DNA from: Devosia sp.
GTDB lineage: Bacteria; Pseudomonadota; Alphaproteobacteria; Rhizobiales; Devosiaceae
NCBI RefSeq assembly: GCF_030689745.1
Contig: NZ_JAUYGL010000014.1
Span: 1-37,519, forward strand
Reading direction: 5' to 3'
Length of the DNA stretch: 37,519 nucleotides
Part shown: positions 27,449-36,997 of the stretch, piece after piece
How positions within the stretch are numbered: the stretch's first letter is position 1
Layout of the letters: each line of letters begins with the position of its first letter
Notes under the pieces: generated by a model
Told to the model about the DNA's origin: nothing
Seen by the model: the letters and a program-made list of their open reading frames with translations, nothing else
Database searches by the model: none
Program-made: the position numbers and the translations under genes

Positions 27449-27747
27449 ATGGGTCTGACCACCAAGCGTCTGGCCGCGGTGATCGGCGCCAGCGACCTAC
27501 TGTTTCGCAAATGAAGGCAGGCGTCTTTGTGCTCGACGACAGGGGCAAACCCTATGAGCTGGCCGTGTTGCTAATCCGCCTGTTTCGGTCGCTCGACGCC
27601 ATCGTGGGCGGCGACGCAAAGGTCCTGCGGCAATGGCTGATCAACCCCAACGCTGTCCTGGGCGGCAAGCCTGTCGACAAGCTCGAGACCGTCTCCGGAT
27701 TAACCGACGTCCTTACCTATCTGAACGCCCGCCGCGCTCTCGTCTAG
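27449..27747 (+). pseudogene. Frameshifted Xre/MbcA-type antitoxin
   Basis: A helix-turn-helix piece (MGLTTKRLAAVIGASDLLFR from 27449) hits a stop at 27512, and the protein continues in another frame from 27511: KPYELAVLLIRLFRSLDAIV, then KVLRQWLINPNAVLGGKPVD and a DVLTYLNARRALV ending. The second part is the toxin-binding domain (DUF2384) of Xre/MbcA/ParS antitoxins that pair with RES toxins. A single-base indel around 27505-27515 explains both frames. A RES toxin remnant overlaps its 3' end, as in real RES-Xre operons. If translated alone from ATG 27511, only the toxin-binding domain would be made. The 27234-27448 stretch before it shows no recognisable gene. Confidence 0.65.
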
Positions 27748-27930
27748 CGCCCGCCGCTATTCCGAGACGGCCTGGCGGCTGGTCGACACCCTGCCAGAGC
27801 TGTATCTGCTCAAGGAGATCCTCGACGAGAGCAAACCCGTTGTGCCGGCAGAATGCCAAGGGCTAAATATCTCCTCTAAACGCCATGCCGCTACGGCGCA
27901 GCCTATCCCCATGGCTCCGCTTCCGCCGGT
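27737..27930 (+). pseudogene. Broken RES-domain toxin fragment
   Basis: One frame encodes ARRYSETAWRLVDTLPELYL and LKEILDESKPVVPAECQGL; the next frame continues as YLL, a stop codon, then TPCRYGAAYPHGS. Joined, these match the start of RES-family toxins, where the segment YLL.TPFRYGAPYPHGSRFR is typical. RES toxins degrade NAD+ in the cell. No start codon survives, there is a frameshift near 27866 and a stop at 27877, and similarity ends after about 27920, so the catalytic domain is gone. It sits directly after the antitoxin remnant. Nothing else is seen up to the kinase gene at 28094. Confidence 0.6.
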
Positions 27931-28093
27931 GTGGAATGGGCTGGCCGTGATTTTTCACACATCCTCGGGTCGGTAGTCGACATTCGGTAATGCGCCCCAT
28001 TTCGGCCCTTCAACCAATATCAGGTATTTCCCTTAAGCTGCCATTGGCGGCCATGGCCATACCTAGCGTTTCCAGTAAGACGGCATCTGCCGG

Positions 28094-29539
28094 TCAGAAG
28101 CGAGCGTTGAACGCGCGCAGGTTTCGATAGAGGGCGGAATATTTGCCGAGGCGGTCGGTGTAGTGGGCGGACAACCCCAGGTTGGGTTTGAAGGTGCGGT
28201 CGAAGCGGACGAGTCGCCGCACCACCTCGGGCAGAGGCGTGGCGGCGTCCTGCGACTGGCCGGCCAGAATCGCGGCGCCGAGGGCGGCGGCCTCCGGGAT
28301 GGCGCAGCGGCGCAATGGGATGCCCAGGACATCGGCTCGCAATTGGCACCAGGCGTCCGAGGCCGCGCCGCCGCCGCCGATATTGATGATGGCGGGATCG
28401 ACCGCAGCGGACAGTTTGAGCGCGTCGAAAGCCAGGCGGACCGAGAAGGCGATGCCCTCGAGCACAGCACGGGCCATTTCCGGTGCCCCGGCGCTGGGGT
28501 CGAGCCGCGCGAAGACGCCACGGCTGGCACTGTCCCAGAGCGGCGCTCGTTCGCCCTGCAGATGCGGCAGGAAAAAGGGGATGGTTCCCGTGGCATCGAA
28601 GGCCAACGCCGCGGTGTCGCCCGGCGAGCGTCCGAGGACCTGGGCAAACCAGCCCAGGGCGGCGCCACCGGTCTGAGTGGGTGCGGCATGCAGGGTAATG
28701 CCCGCGTAAGACGGGAACAGGATGACCCCGGCGGTCGGCACTATGGTCGAGGACACGAGGCCGGCGATCTCGCTGGTGCCGCTCTGGTACATGGCGTCGC
28801 CATCGGCCACGACGCCGACTCCGAACATGCCGCCCCAGGCGTCCATGGTGCCGATCACCACGGGCGTGCCGGCACAGGGCAGCCCGGGCTTGACCCGGCC
28901 GGCGACGGTGGTGATGCCGGCCAGCGGCGGCAGGCGAGCAGCCGCGCCCGGTGCAAGGGCCAGCAGGTCGGCGATGTAGCCCCCGGCATCGACGAGGCCC
29001 ACCGCGGCGATCGTATCGGCCAGCACCATCCCGGTCAGCTGCAGGACGCTGTAATCCTTGGGCAGCAGCACATGCGCGGTGCGCGCGTAAAGCTCGGGCC
29101 AGACGCGGCGGACATGAGCCATGCGCGACAGGGCGTGGCTCGCATCGATCGGCATCGGCGCCCCAAACCAGGCCGTCTTCTGCGCGGCGTTGGTCTGGGC
29201 TTCGAGCGCTGCCGCATCGGGAGCCGCGCGCCCGTCCTGCCAGATGATGGCCGGCAGCAGTGGCGCTCCGGCGGCATCTACGAAGACATGTGTGTTGACC
29301 TGGCTGCAAATGCCGATGGCCGCAAGGCCGCCGAGATCATGGCCCTGGGCGAAGTGCTGCAAAGCGCCGAGCACCCCATCCATCCAGTGCTGGGGATCCT
29401 GTTCGGCATGCCCCGGATGCGGCCGGCTGGTGGGATGATGATGCACGAAACCGGCCAGGCGCCGGCCCTCGTCATCAATGAGCACGGCCTTGGTCGCGGT
29501 GGTGCCCACGTCCAACCCGATCAGGGTGATTTTTGCCAC
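28094..29539 (-). CDS. FGGY carbohydrate kinase, xylulokinase-like
   Basis: A 481-residue sugar kinase of the FGGY family, likely phosphorylating D-xylulose or a related pentulose with ATP. The N-terminal phosphate-binding motif is LDVGTTATKAVL. The probable catalytic Asp lies in GTMDAWGG, followed by QSGTSEIAG. The C-terminal signature is INIGGGGAASDAWCQLRADV, then EAAALGAAILAG. The GTG at 29539 is preferred because GGGAG lies seven bases upstream; GTG 29545 is an alternative. It is divergent from the ABC transporter genes, with a 105-bp shared promoter region, and would take the product of the xylitol dehydrogenase encoded further on. The exact substrate is inferred. Confidence 0.85.
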   Translation of the reverse strand: MAKITLIGLDVGTTATKAVLIDDEGRRLAGFVHHHPTSRPHPGHAEQDPQHWMDGVLGALQHFAQGHDLGGLAAIGICSQVNTHVFVDAAGAPLLPAIIWQDGRAAPDAAALEAQTNAAQKTAWFGAPMPIDASHALSRMAHVRRVWPELYARTAHVLLPKDYSVLQLTGMVLADTIAAVGLVDAGGYIADLLALAPGAAARLPPLAGITTVAGRVKPGLPCAGTPVVIGTMDAWGGMFGVGVVADGDAMYQSGTSEIAGLVSSTIVPTAGVILFPSYAGITLHAAPTQTGGAALGWFAQVLGRSPGDTAALAFDATGTIPFFLPHLQGERAPLWDSASRGVFARLDPSAGAPEMARAVLEGIAFSVRLAFDALKLSAAVDPAIINIGGGGAASDAWCQLRADVLGIPLRRCAIPEAAALGAAILAGQSQDAATPLPEVVRRLVRFDRTFKPNLGLSAHYTDRLGKYSALYRNLRAFNARF

Positions 29540-29650
29540 GCCCACGCTCCCAAAATCTCTAGCCGTCCCCTGACCTCTTCAATAAGGTGGCTGCGGGAAA
29601 AAGAAAACCAGTGGCAGGGTTGCAACCGCCACAGCAGGGGAACACATCAC

Positions 29651-30589
29651 ATGACACGTCACGCCCGGGCCATTCGTGCCCTTCTCGCCGGTACCGCGCT
29701 GCTCGCGACCGGCTTTTCCGCCACGGCTGCCGTGGCGCAATCCAAGATTGCTGTGATCACGCCCTATCTGTCGCAGCCGGGCACGCAGTTTTATGTGGAG
29801 GCCTTCGAGGCTGCCGCAGAGGGCAAGGACTGGGACGTCAATGTCATCGACACAGCCGGTGACGTCGCCGCCGTGATCAGCCGCATCGAGGACATGGTCA
29901 CGCAGAATGTCGATGCCATCGTCATCAATGTCGATCCGACCCAGGTAACCGCGGGCCTGCAGTCCGCCAAGGACGCCGGCATCCCGGTGATCGGCATGGA
30001 CGCCGGTGCCGATCCGCTGCTGGTGACCAATATCACCTCCAACGGCTATGCCATGGCCGCCGAAACGGCCACCTACGTTGCCGACCGCATCGATGGGGCG
30101 GGTAATGTGGTGATGTTCGTGTTCGAGGCTTTCCCGCCGGTGCAGGTGCGCGGCGTGGTGGCCGATGCGGTGTTCGGCAACTTCCCCGACATCACCATTC
30201 TCGACCATGTCACGCCTGACGTGTCCGACGGCGGCATTGCCGACAGCCGCGCCAAGATGGAAGCGATCCTCGCCGCAAATCCCGAGCCGGGCAGCGTCAA
30301 GGCGGTGTGGGCCGCCTGGGACCAGCCGGCGCTCGGCGCGCTTCAGGCGATCGAAGCGGCGGGTCGGGGTGGCGAAGGCATTGTCATCACAGGTATCGAC
30401 GCCAATCCGCAGGCGCGCGAAGCGATTGCCGCCGGTGGCAATTTCGAAGCCAGCGTGGCGCAGGATTTCAAGGGTATCGGCGCCACGGCAGCCGATGTCG
30501 TCGCCCGCGTGCTGGCTGCCGAGGAGATTAAGCAGGGCTCGATTTATGTGCCGACCCAGCTGATCACCGCGTCCAACGCCGCAGAGTAA
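29651..30589 (+). CDS. Sugar/polyol ABC transporter substrate-binding protein
   Basis: A 312-residue periplasmic binding protein of the ribose-binding (Peripla_BP_4) type. A Sec signal peptide is clear (MTRHARAIRALLAGTALLAT, cleavage after AVA at residue 29). The mature part begins QSKIAVITPYLSQPGTQFYV and contains DAIVINVDPTQVTAGLQSAK with DAGIPVIGMDAG, the usual fold-I pattern. The open frame extends far upstream, but the ATG at 29651 has AGGGGA at the right distance and precedes the signal peptide. It is the first gene of a binding protein-ATPase-permease operon. The neighbouring pentitol dehydrogenases suggest ribitol, xylitol or a similar polyol as ligand; this is inference. Confidence 0.92.
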   Translation: MTRHARAIRALLAGTALLATGFSATAAVAQSKIAVITPYLSQPGTQFYVEAFEAAAEGKDWDVNVIDTAGDVAAVISRIEDMVTQNVDAIVINVDPTQVTAGLQSAKDAGIPVIGMDAGADPLLVTNITSNGYAMAAETATYVADRIDGAGNVVMFVFEAFPPVQVRGVVADAVFGNFPDITILDHVTPDVSDGGIADSRAKMEAILAANPEPGSVKAVWAAWDQPALGALQAIEAAGRGGEGIVITGIDANPQAREAIAAGGNFEASVAQDFKGIGATAADVVARVLAAEEIKQGSIYVPTQLITASNAAE

Positions 30590-30640
30590 GCCGCCCATCG
30601 ACCATTGCTGGCGGGTGCGCCCGCCGGCTCGGACAAGCCT

Positions 30641-32152
30641 ATGACCCTTCTCTCCCTCAAAGACGTGACCAAGGCCTATGGCGGGGTGCCGGCGCTCAAA
30701 GGCGTCGACCTCAGCATTGCGCCGGGGGAAATCCATGCGCTGATGGGCGAGAACGGCGCCGGCAAGTCCACCCTGATCAAGATCCTGGCCGGCGTGGTCC
30801 ATCCCGACACGGCCGATATCCGCATCGACGAACACCGCGTCGAGATCGGCAGCCCGCGCCAGGCCCATCGCCTGGGCCTGCGCTTCATCCACCAGGAATT
30901 CAACGTCGTGCCGGCCCTGTCGGTGGCCGAGAACATCTTCATGGGCCGGACCTATCCGATGCGCGGCGGGCTGTTCGTCGACTGGCGCAGGCTGAACCTG
31001 GCCGCGCGCGACACGCTGTCCCGGCTCGGGATCTGCCATATCGACCCGTCCCGGTCGCAGGGCAGTCTCAGCCTTGGCGACCAGATGCTGGTGCGCATTT
31101 CGAGCGCCTTTATCGGCGAGGATGGCGCGCCTGCCCGGCTCTACGTGCTCGACGAGCCGACCGCGGCGCTCAATCGCAGCGAATCCGAGCGCCTGTTCAG
31201 CGTCTTGCGCGAGCTGCGCGGCAGCGGCGCCTCGGTGCTTTATGTCTCCCACCGCCTCGACGAGGTGATGGCGATCTGCGACATGGCCACCGTGGTGCGC
31301 GACGGGCGCAGCATCGATACCGGCCGGATCGCCGACATCACCCACGATGACCTGGTCACCCTGATGATCGGCCGCAAGGTGGAAGAGGCCTATCCACCGG
31401 CCCTCGTGGCGCCCGGCGCGGACACGGTGCTGAGCGCCAAGGACCTGGCTGTTCGTGGCGGCGGCCGGATGTCCTTTGCCGTGCGGGCCGGCGAGGTGCT
31501 GGGGATTGCCGGCATCGCCAATGCCGGGCAGCGCAATCTCTTGCGCACGCTGTTCGGCGACCTGCCCAGCCATGGCGGTTCGATCACTTTGGCTGGCGAA
31601 CGCTACCGCCCCAGGAGCCCCGCCGATGCCTGGCGCGCCGGCGTGGGCTATATCCCGCGCGAGCGGCGGTCAGAGGGACTGATCACCTCGCGCCCGATCT
31701 TTGAAAACATCACCCTGCCCCATCTCGCCGCCCAGAGCAGTTGGAAGATCTGGCTGACGCCATGGCGCGAAAAGCGCGTTTCGGCGCAGCAGGGCGAGCT
31801 GGTGCGCCTCAAGGCATCGGGTCCCGGCCAGCGCGTGCGCGAACTCAGCGGCGGCAACCAGCAGAAGGTGGTGTTCGCCAAGGCCCTGCTGGGCAAGCCG
31901 CGCCTGCTGCTGCTCGACGAGCCGACGCGGGGCGTCGATGTCGGGGCCAAGTTCGACATCTATTCGCTCATCCGCGACATGGCGGCGCGGGGCATGGGCG
32001 TGGTGCTGGTATCGTCCGACCTGCCCGAACTGATCGGCATGGCCGACCGCATCGCCGTGATGCGCGACGGCGCCGTCACCGATATCGTCGCGGCCAGGGG
32101 CCTCGACGAAGAACGCCTGCTCAACCTCTGCTATGGCCGCGCCACAGGATAG
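30641..32152 (+). CDS. Ribose-type ABC transporter double ATPase
   Basis: A 503-residue ATPase with two nucleotide-binding domains in one chain, as in RbsA/XylG. The first has Walker A GENGAGKST (Lys42), Walker B LYVLDEPTAAL and a degenerate signature (LSLGDQ). The second has a degenerate Walker A (GIANAGQRN), which is normal for this family, a good signature LSGGNQQK and Walker B LLLLDEPTRGVDVG. I chose ATG 30641 because MTLLSLKDVTKAYGG is the family N-terminus; a TTG at 30605 is unlikely. It lies 51 bp after the binding-protein gene and just before the permease gene. It would power pentitol or pentose import at the inner membrane. Confidence 0.95.
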   Translation: MTLLSLKDVTKAYGGVPALKGVDLSIAPGEIHALMGENGAGKSTLIKILAGVVHPDTADIRIDEHRVEIGSPRQAHRLGLRFIHQEFNVVPALSVAENIFMGRTYPMRGGLFVDWRRLNLAARDTLSRLGICHIDPSRSQGSLSLGDQMLVRISSAFIGEDGAPARLYVLDEPTAALNRSESERLFSVLRELRGSGASVLYVSHRLDEVMAICDMATVVRDGRSIDTGRIADITHDDLVTLMIGRKVEEAYPPALVAPGADTVLSAKDLAVRGGGRMSFAVRAGEVLGIAGIANAGQRNLLRTLFGDLPSHGGSITLAGERYRPRSPADAWRAGVGYIPRERRSEGLITSRPIFENITLPHLAAQSSWKIWLTPWREKRVSAQQGELVRLKASGPGQRVRELSGGNQQKVVFAKALLGKPRLLLLDEPTRGVDVGAKFDIYSLIRDMAARGMGVVLVSSDLPELIGMADRIAVMRDGAVTDIVAARGLDEERLLNLCYGRATG

Positions 32153-32156
32153 ATCC

Positions 32157-33119
32157 ATGCTCACCCTCCTCCGGCGCTACGGCACTCTGGTCGGCTTTGC
32201 CGCCATTCTGATCTTTTTCTGGGTCAGCCTGCCCGACACGTTCATGACAGCCCGCAACTGGCTCAACATTTCCCAGCAGATGTCGATGCTGATCGTCGTC
32301 GCCTCCGGCATGACCATCGTCATGGTGATGGGCGACTTCGACCTGTCGGTCGGTTCGATGGCCAGTCTTGCCGGCATCGTCGCGGCAATCCTGTTCACGT
32401 TCGACTATCCGATCTGGGCCGCCGTCTCTGTGGCCCTGCTGGTCGGGTTGGCGGGAGGCGCGGTCAATGGCCTGCTGATCAGCTTCGTCGGTATATTGCC
32501 ATTCGTCGCAACGCTGGCGACCCTCACCATGCTTTCCGGCGTAGCCTTCGTGGTTAGCGGTGGCAAGACCATCTCCGGGCGCGCCATTCCCGAAAGCTTC
32601 GGCAATTTTGCCCGCGAGGGCATTGCCTTGGGCGATTGGGGCGGCGTCGCCGTCAGCCTGCCCAACCTGACCATCGTGGCCATTGTCGTGGTGGCGCTCG
32701 TCTGGGTGCTGCTGGAGCAGACGACGTTCGGGCGCAGACTCTATGCCATCGGCGGCAATATCGAGGCGGCCCATCTCAGCGGCGTCGCGGTGCGCCGGCT
32801 CAAGCTGATCGCCTTCTCGCTCACCGGCGGCACGGCGGCCCTTGCGGGCATTATGTATGCCAGCCGCGTCGCCTCCTCCAATCCCACCCAGGGCAGCGGG
32901 CTGATGCTCAATGCCATCGCTGCGGTGTTTTTGGGCTCGACGCTGAGCGAACATGGGGAGCCCCGCCTGCTCTATACGATCGTTGGGGTGCTGGTGCTGG
33001 GAGTGTTGGACAATGGCCTGACCCAGCTCAGCGTCGACAGCTACGTGCGCCAAATCCTCGTTGGCGGCATCATCCTTCTGGCCGTGTCGACCAGTTCATA
33101 CGCCCGCCGCCTGAACTAG
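32157..33119 (+). CDS. Ribose-type ABC transporter permease
   Basis: A 320-residue RbsC-type permease with about eight to ten membrane helices. The family motif appears as VMVMGDFDLSVGSMASLAGI, and the cytoplasmic coupling region as FGRRLYAIGGNIEAAHLSGV. The ATG at 32157 has AGGAT at a suitable distance; an ATG at 32133 overlapping the ATPase gene is an alternative. The C-terminus (QILVGGIILLAVSTSSYARR) is usual. It is the last gene of the transport operon. It forms the channel through which the polyol presented by the binding protein would pass. Confidence 0.95.
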   Translation: MLTLLRRYGTLVGFAAILIFFWVSLPDTFMTARNWLNISQQMSMLIVVASGMTIVMVMGDFDLSVGSMASLAGIVAAILFTFDYPIWAAVSVALLVGLAGGAVNGLLISFVGILPFVATLATLTMLSGVAFVVSGGKTISGRAIPESFGNFAREGIALGDWGGVAVSLPNLTIVAIVVVALVWVLLEQTTFGRRLYAIGGNIEAAHLSGVAVRRLKLIAFSLTGGTAALAGIMYASRVASSNPTQGSGLMLNAIAAVFLGSTLSEHGEPRLLYTIVGVLVLGVLDNGLTQLSVDSYVRQILVGGIILLAVSTSSYARRLN

Positions 33120-33492
33120 GCGGCACCCGCGTTGATCAACCCAGACATCTTACCGGCGAAGCGCCTTGGGTGATAACGAGGCAAATTTGCGCCCCTTTTC
33201 TGCCATTCGTGCACTATACGCCAGACTCTAAGAGCGGACGGCGGACTACGAAAACGATCACTACCGGGATGGGAAAGGACGGCACTTTCGGCTGTCCAAG
33301 CAAAGGCAGGCGAAAATGGGATCTAGCTGCCGCAATGCTTGCCTATGTCCTTTGGTGGTCAGCACCATCGAGAACCTGCCGTTGCCGGGCTCTGGGGAAG
33401 AGTAGGAGCGCGACCGGCCAAACGAGCATTTCTGGCTCGAGCTGCAGGCAGGATCGCCAACAGCCGCCCTCCTCCACCGGTTCGACAGCCCT
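33120..33492. other. Gap between convergent operons
   Basis: 373 bp between the permease gene and the xylitol dehydrogenase gene, which converge here. I see no gene, no intrinsic terminator with a U-tract and no recognisable repeat. Short open frames on both strands have poor composition and no ribosome binding site. Confidence 0.5.
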
Positions 33493-34539
33493 TCACTCAG
33501 GCATTCTGATCTGGATTTTGACATCATCGGGCCGCGCTTCCACCGCCCGGTCAAACGCCTTGACGCTGTCTTCAAAGGCGAAGGTCGCCGAAATCAGCGG
33601 CTTGAGATCGACCTTGCCCGAGGCAATAAGCGCGATCGCCCGGTCATATTGGTGGGCATAGCGAAACACATTCTCGATCCGCAGCTCCTTGATCGAGGCG
33701 CCAGCAATATCGACCGCCACCGGCTCAACCGGCAAGCCGACCACCACAATGGTTCCCCCCGGGCGTGGCAGCTCCATGATGGTCTTCCAGGCCTGCGGGG
33801 ATCCGGAACATTCAAACACCACATCGGCCCCCCAGCCCTCGGTAAGCCGGGCGACTTCCTCGACCACGTTCTTGTCCCGGATATTGACGGGGATGATGCC
33901 CTGGTATTGCGCCGCAATGTCGAGCTTGGGCTGGGCCAGATCGGCCACCATGACGCGCGCGCAGCCCCCCGCAAGCGCCGCCAGGGCAACCATGGTGCCG
34001 ATCGGCCCCGCCCCCAGCACAACGGCCGTATCGCCCGGCGCGATCCGCGCCTTGCTGGCAGCCTGCATCCCCACCGCAAACGGCTCCACCATGGCGCCCT
34101 CGGCAAAGCTGACATGGTCGGGCAGCTTGAAGGTATAATTGGCCGGATGCACCACCTCGGCAGTCAGCACGCCATGCACCGGCGGCGTCGCCCAGAAGCT
34201 GACGGCCGGATCGACATTGTACATGCCCAGCCGGCTGGCCCGCGAATTGGCATCGGGAATGCCCGGCTCCATGCAGACCCGGTCACCGACCATGAGATGG
34301 GTGACGCCGGCGCCGACGGCACTGATCGTGCCGGCCGCCTCATGCCCCAGCACCATGGGCGCCTCCACCACAAAGGGACCGATCTTGCCATGGGTATAGT
34401 AATGCACGTCCGAACCGCACACGCCCACCGTATGAATGGAGATCCCGACCATGCCTGGCCCGACATCGAGCGGCAGGTCGATGTCGCGCAGGGCCAGCTC
34501 GTGCTGGCGTTCAAGAACGAGGGCGCGCACTTTGGTCAT
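33493..34539 (-). CDS. Zinc-dependent NAD xylitol/sorbitol dehydrogenase
   Basis: A 348-residue medium-chain dehydrogenase of the polyol dehydrogenase family, probably oxidising xylitol to D-xylulose with NAD+. Zinc ligands appear as [11 protein letters not shown] (Cys41) and VLGHEAAG (His and Glu). The Rossmann motif is [18 protein letters not shown]. The loop that carries four structural-zinc cysteines in many homologues here reads [20 protein letters not shown] and has none, as in rhizobial xylitol dehydrogenases. GGAG lies seven bases before the ATG. It is the last visible gene of a four-gene operon with an SDR, a pentulose kinase and ribitol dehydrogenase. The xylulose produced would go to an FGGY kinase. 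Confidence 0.88.
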   Translation of the reverse strand: MTKVRALVLERQHELALRDIDLPLDVGPGMVGISIHTVGVCGSDVHYYTHGKIGPFVVEAPMVLGHEAAGTISAVGAGVTHLMVGDRVCMEPGIPDANSRASRLGMYNVDPAVSFWATPPVHGVLTAEVVHPANYTFKLPDHVSFAEGAMVEPFAVGMQAASKARIAPGDTAVVLGAGPIGTMVALAALAGGCARVMVADLAQPKLDIAAQYQGIIPVNIRDKNVVEEVARLTEGWGADVVFECSGSPQAWKTIMELPRPGGTIVVVGLPVEPVAVDIAGASIKELRIENVFRYAHQYDRAIALIASGKVDLKPLISATFAFEDSVKAFDRAVEARPDDVKIQIRMPE

Positions 34540-34592
34540 GGTCGAACTCCACAGAGAGGCGTAACAGGATCGCCAGGGGAAAGGTGGTCTAA

Positions 34593-35318
34593 TCAGACCG
34601 CGAGGAAACCACCGTCAACCGGCAGGACAGTTCCCGTGATCATACGGCCGTCATCGGACAGCAGCAGCGCGATGCTTTGCGCCACTTCTTGGGCTATTGC
34701 GAAACGGTTCAGCGGATGGCGCACCATCATCGGCGCGCTCTTTGCCGGGTCGCTCCAGGCTTCGGCGGCCAGTTCCGTCAAGGTTATGGTCGGCGCGACG
34801 CAGTTGACACGAATGCCATGGGGCCCGAGTTCCTTGGCCAGAACGCGACTGGCGCCCTCCAGCCCTGCCTTGGACGCGGCGTAGCAGAGATGATCCTGGA
34901 AGCCGCGGTGACCGGCAATCGAGGTGATGTTGACGATGGCGCCGCCGCCGCCGGCGGCGATGCGTGCCCGGGCAAATTCCTGGCTGGTTATCAGGGCAGC
35001 GCGCAGGTTGATACCGAGCACTGCCTCGTACCCGGCTTCCGTCATCCCCGTGACACTTTCGAGGACGTTGACGCCGGCGCTGTTGACAAGGAAATCGCTG
35101 GTGCCGGCCTCGACCATTGCCGCGCGGGTCGCAGCGACATCGGCCAGGTCGACCCTTATGGAGCGGCCGCCGATCTCAGCGCGCAGGCTGTCGAGGTCCG
35201 ATTGCGTACGGCTCATGGCGATAATGTCGGCGCCCCGCGCGGCAAGCAACTGCGCCGTGGCGCGGCCGATGCCCTTGCCAGCGCCGGTGATGATGATGGT
35301 CTTGCCGGAAAATTGCAT
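34593..35318 (-). CDS. SDR oxidoreductase, L-xylulose reductase-like
   Basis: A 241-residue classical short-chain dehydrogenase. The cofactor motif is [13 protein letters not shown] and is followed by [16 protein letters not shown], where the Arg after Ser favours NADP(H). Then come NSAGV (NAG in most members), the catalytic Ser in [10 protein letters not shown], and YAASKAG with Tyr and Lys; the end is [13 protein letters not shown]. The pattern is close to the DCXR-type L-xylulose/carbonyl reductases, so interconversion of L-xylulose with xylitol or of another pentulose/pentitol pair is plausible. It lies 31 bp from the kinase gene and 53 bp from the xylitol dehydrogenase gene in one operon. 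Substrate is inferred from context. Confidence 0.85.
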   Translation of the reverse strand: MQFSGKTIIITGAGKGIGRATAQLLAARGADIIAMSRTQSDLDSLRAEIGGRSIRVDLADVAATRAAMVEAGTSDFLVNSAGVNVLESVTGMTEAGYEAVLGINLRAALITSQEFARARIAAGGGGAIVNITSIAGHRGFQDHLCYAASKAGLEGASRVLAKELGPHGIRVNCVAPTITLTELAAEAWSDPAKSAPMMVRHPLNRFAIAQEVAQSIALLLSDDGRMITGTVLPVDGGFLAV

Positions 35319-35349
35319 GATGTCTCGCTGGGATGAAATGGTGGGGACG

Positions 35350-36969
35350 TCAGTTCAGATGTGTCGTCATCGTTTGGCGGATGTCGCGCGCCGTTTTCTG
35401 CAACAGCAGGAACGCCGCATAGCGCGCGTCCTGAAGGGCGCGTGATTTGGGATCGGGCGTGCAGGTGATCGCAATGCGGGACATTGCCGCCATTGCCGCT
35501 TGTAGCGTCGGAAATACTCCGGACGCGACGGCGCCAAGCATTGCCGAACCAAGCAGTACCGGCTCTTCGCATTCGGTCACGTCTATCGGCAGGCCCGTGG
35601 CGTCTGCCAGAATCTGTCGCGTCAGCGGATGCGCGCCGGCGCCACCGCTGACACTAATGGTCTGGACGGGCGCACCGTGATCGGCCTGCGTCTCGATGAT
35701 CTGGCGCAGTCCATAGCCGAGGCTGCAAATCCCGGCGACATAGAGCGCAACCAGAGAATCCTCTCCCGTTTCCATGCCTTGCCCCATGATGACAGCGCGC
35801 GCATGCGGATCGGCGAAGGGCGCGCGATTGCCCATGAATTCTGGAACGACATGCAGGTCATGGAGCAGAGCGACGGACGCGCTGGCGCCACCGGCCAGCT
35901 CCAGTGCCCGATCGGCAAGCCATTGTGGCAAGGATTTGCCCGCGGCCGCCGCCAACCCTTGGGCCTGGGTGGTGGCCGAATGCAACTGGACCAACTGGTC
36001 GATAGCAGCGCCGGCCGCAGATTGGCCTCCTTCATTCAGCCAGGCGCCCGGGATCATAGCGGAATAATAGGGCCCCCAGACACCAGGCACGAAGGCCGGC
36101 TCGCGCGTCGTGGTCATTGTGCAGGACGAGGTACCGAACACATAGCCCAGCGCCCGGGTAGCGTTGCCGCCTGCCGCCACAGTGCCGACGCCACCGGCAT
36201 GGGCATCGATCAATCCCGCAGCGACGGATGTGTGGGGACGCAGACCAAAGGCCGCCGCGGCTTGGCTGGTCAGTCCCTGGGCCAGAGACGATCCCGGGTG
36301 AACGACACTCTGTCCAATTCGGGCAAAACCGTCATCTGCCAGATCACCCAGACCGATCTGGCGGAAGTAGCTGGGATCCCAGCGCTGTTCATGGGCGAGA
36401 TAGGTCCATTTACAGGTCACCGTGCAGGCCGAACGATCCAGCGCGCCGCTGGCCTTCCAGGTCAAAAAATCGGTGAGGTCAAAGAAATGCTCGGCTCGTG
36501 CATAGACGTCTGGCCGATGTTCGCGCAGCCATAGAAGCTTTGGCGTTTCCATTTCAGGGGAAATGCGACCGCCGACATATTTTAGGACATCGTGGCCCTG
36601 CTCGTTGATGCGTTCCGCCTGCTCAAGTGCACGATGATCCATCCAAACGATTACATTGCGGTCAGGATGAGATGGATCGCCCACAGGAAGACCTGCTCCT
36701 TGGGGGCCAATCACCACCAGCGAACAGGTCGCGTCAAACCCGATGCCGACAACATCGACAGGGTCAATCTTCGCGGCGACGACGCATTCACGCACGCTGG
36801 TACAGACGGCATCCCAGATTTGCGCACTCGACTGCTCGGAGATGCCGCCATCCTGGCGGTGCATGATCACGGCGCGCTTGGCTGTGGCCAGCATCCGACC
36901 GGCAGCATCGAAGACGCCGGCTCGGGCCGAGCCGGTGCCAACATCAACGCCGATCAGATACTGGGCCAA
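35350..36969 (-). CDS. FGGY-family pentulose kinase (D-ribulokinase-like)
   Basis: A 539-residue sugar kinase of the FGGY pentulose-kinase branch, longer than xylulokinases. It has LIGVDVGTGSARAGVFD at the N-terminus, VIVWMDHRA and GGRISPEMETPKLLWLREHR as in ribulokinases, a probable catalytic Asp in AAGLIDAHAGGVGTV, and SVSGGAGAHPLTRQILADAT in the C-terminal domain. TTG 36969 is chosen because GGAG lies seven bases upstream and the product then starts MAQYLIGVDVG; GTG 36975 is the alternative. It follows ribitol dehydrogenase by under 30 bp, so conversion of D-ribulose to D-ribulose 5-phosphate is the natural role. The reaction is inferred from family and context. Confidence 0.88.
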   Translation of the reverse strand: MAQYLIGVDVGTGSARAGVFDAAGRMLATAKRAVIMHRQDGGISEQSSAQIWDAVCTSVRECVVAAKIDPVDVVGIGFDATCSLVVIGPQGAGLPVGDPSHPDRNVIVWMDHRALEQAERINEQGHDVLKYVGGRISPEMETPKLLWLREHRPDVYARAEHFFDLTDFLTWKASGALDRSACTVTCKWTYLAHEQRWDPSYFRQIGLGDLADDGFARIGQSVVHPGSSLAQGLTSQAAAAFGLRPHTSVAAGLIDAHAGGVGTVAAGGNATRALGYVFGTSSCTMTTTREPAFVPGVWGPYYSAMIPGAWLNEGGQSAAGAAIDQLVQLHSATTQAQGLAAAAGKSLPQWLADRALELAGGASASVALLHDLHVVPEFMGNRAPFADPHARAVIMGQGMETGEDSLVALYVAGICSLGYGLRQIIETQADHGAPVQTISVSGGAGAHPLTRQILADATGLPIDVTECEEPVLLGSAMLGAVASGVFPTLQAAMAAMSRIAITCTPDPKSRALQDARYAAFLLLQKTARDIRQTMTTHLN

Positions 36970-36997
36970 GGTCACTCTCCGTGTTGTGAAGATCGTG

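Noticed and set aside
28163-29650. N-terminal extension of the binding-protein frame by nearly 500 codons
   Set aside because: It is the antisense of the xylulokinase-like gene; the signal peptide and ribosome binding site place the true start at 29651.
33261-33575. Minus-strand frame in the gap after the permease gene, considered as a transposase remnant
   Set aside because: No transposase motif or terminal repeats are visible, and it partly overlaps the xylitol dehydrogenase gene in another frame.
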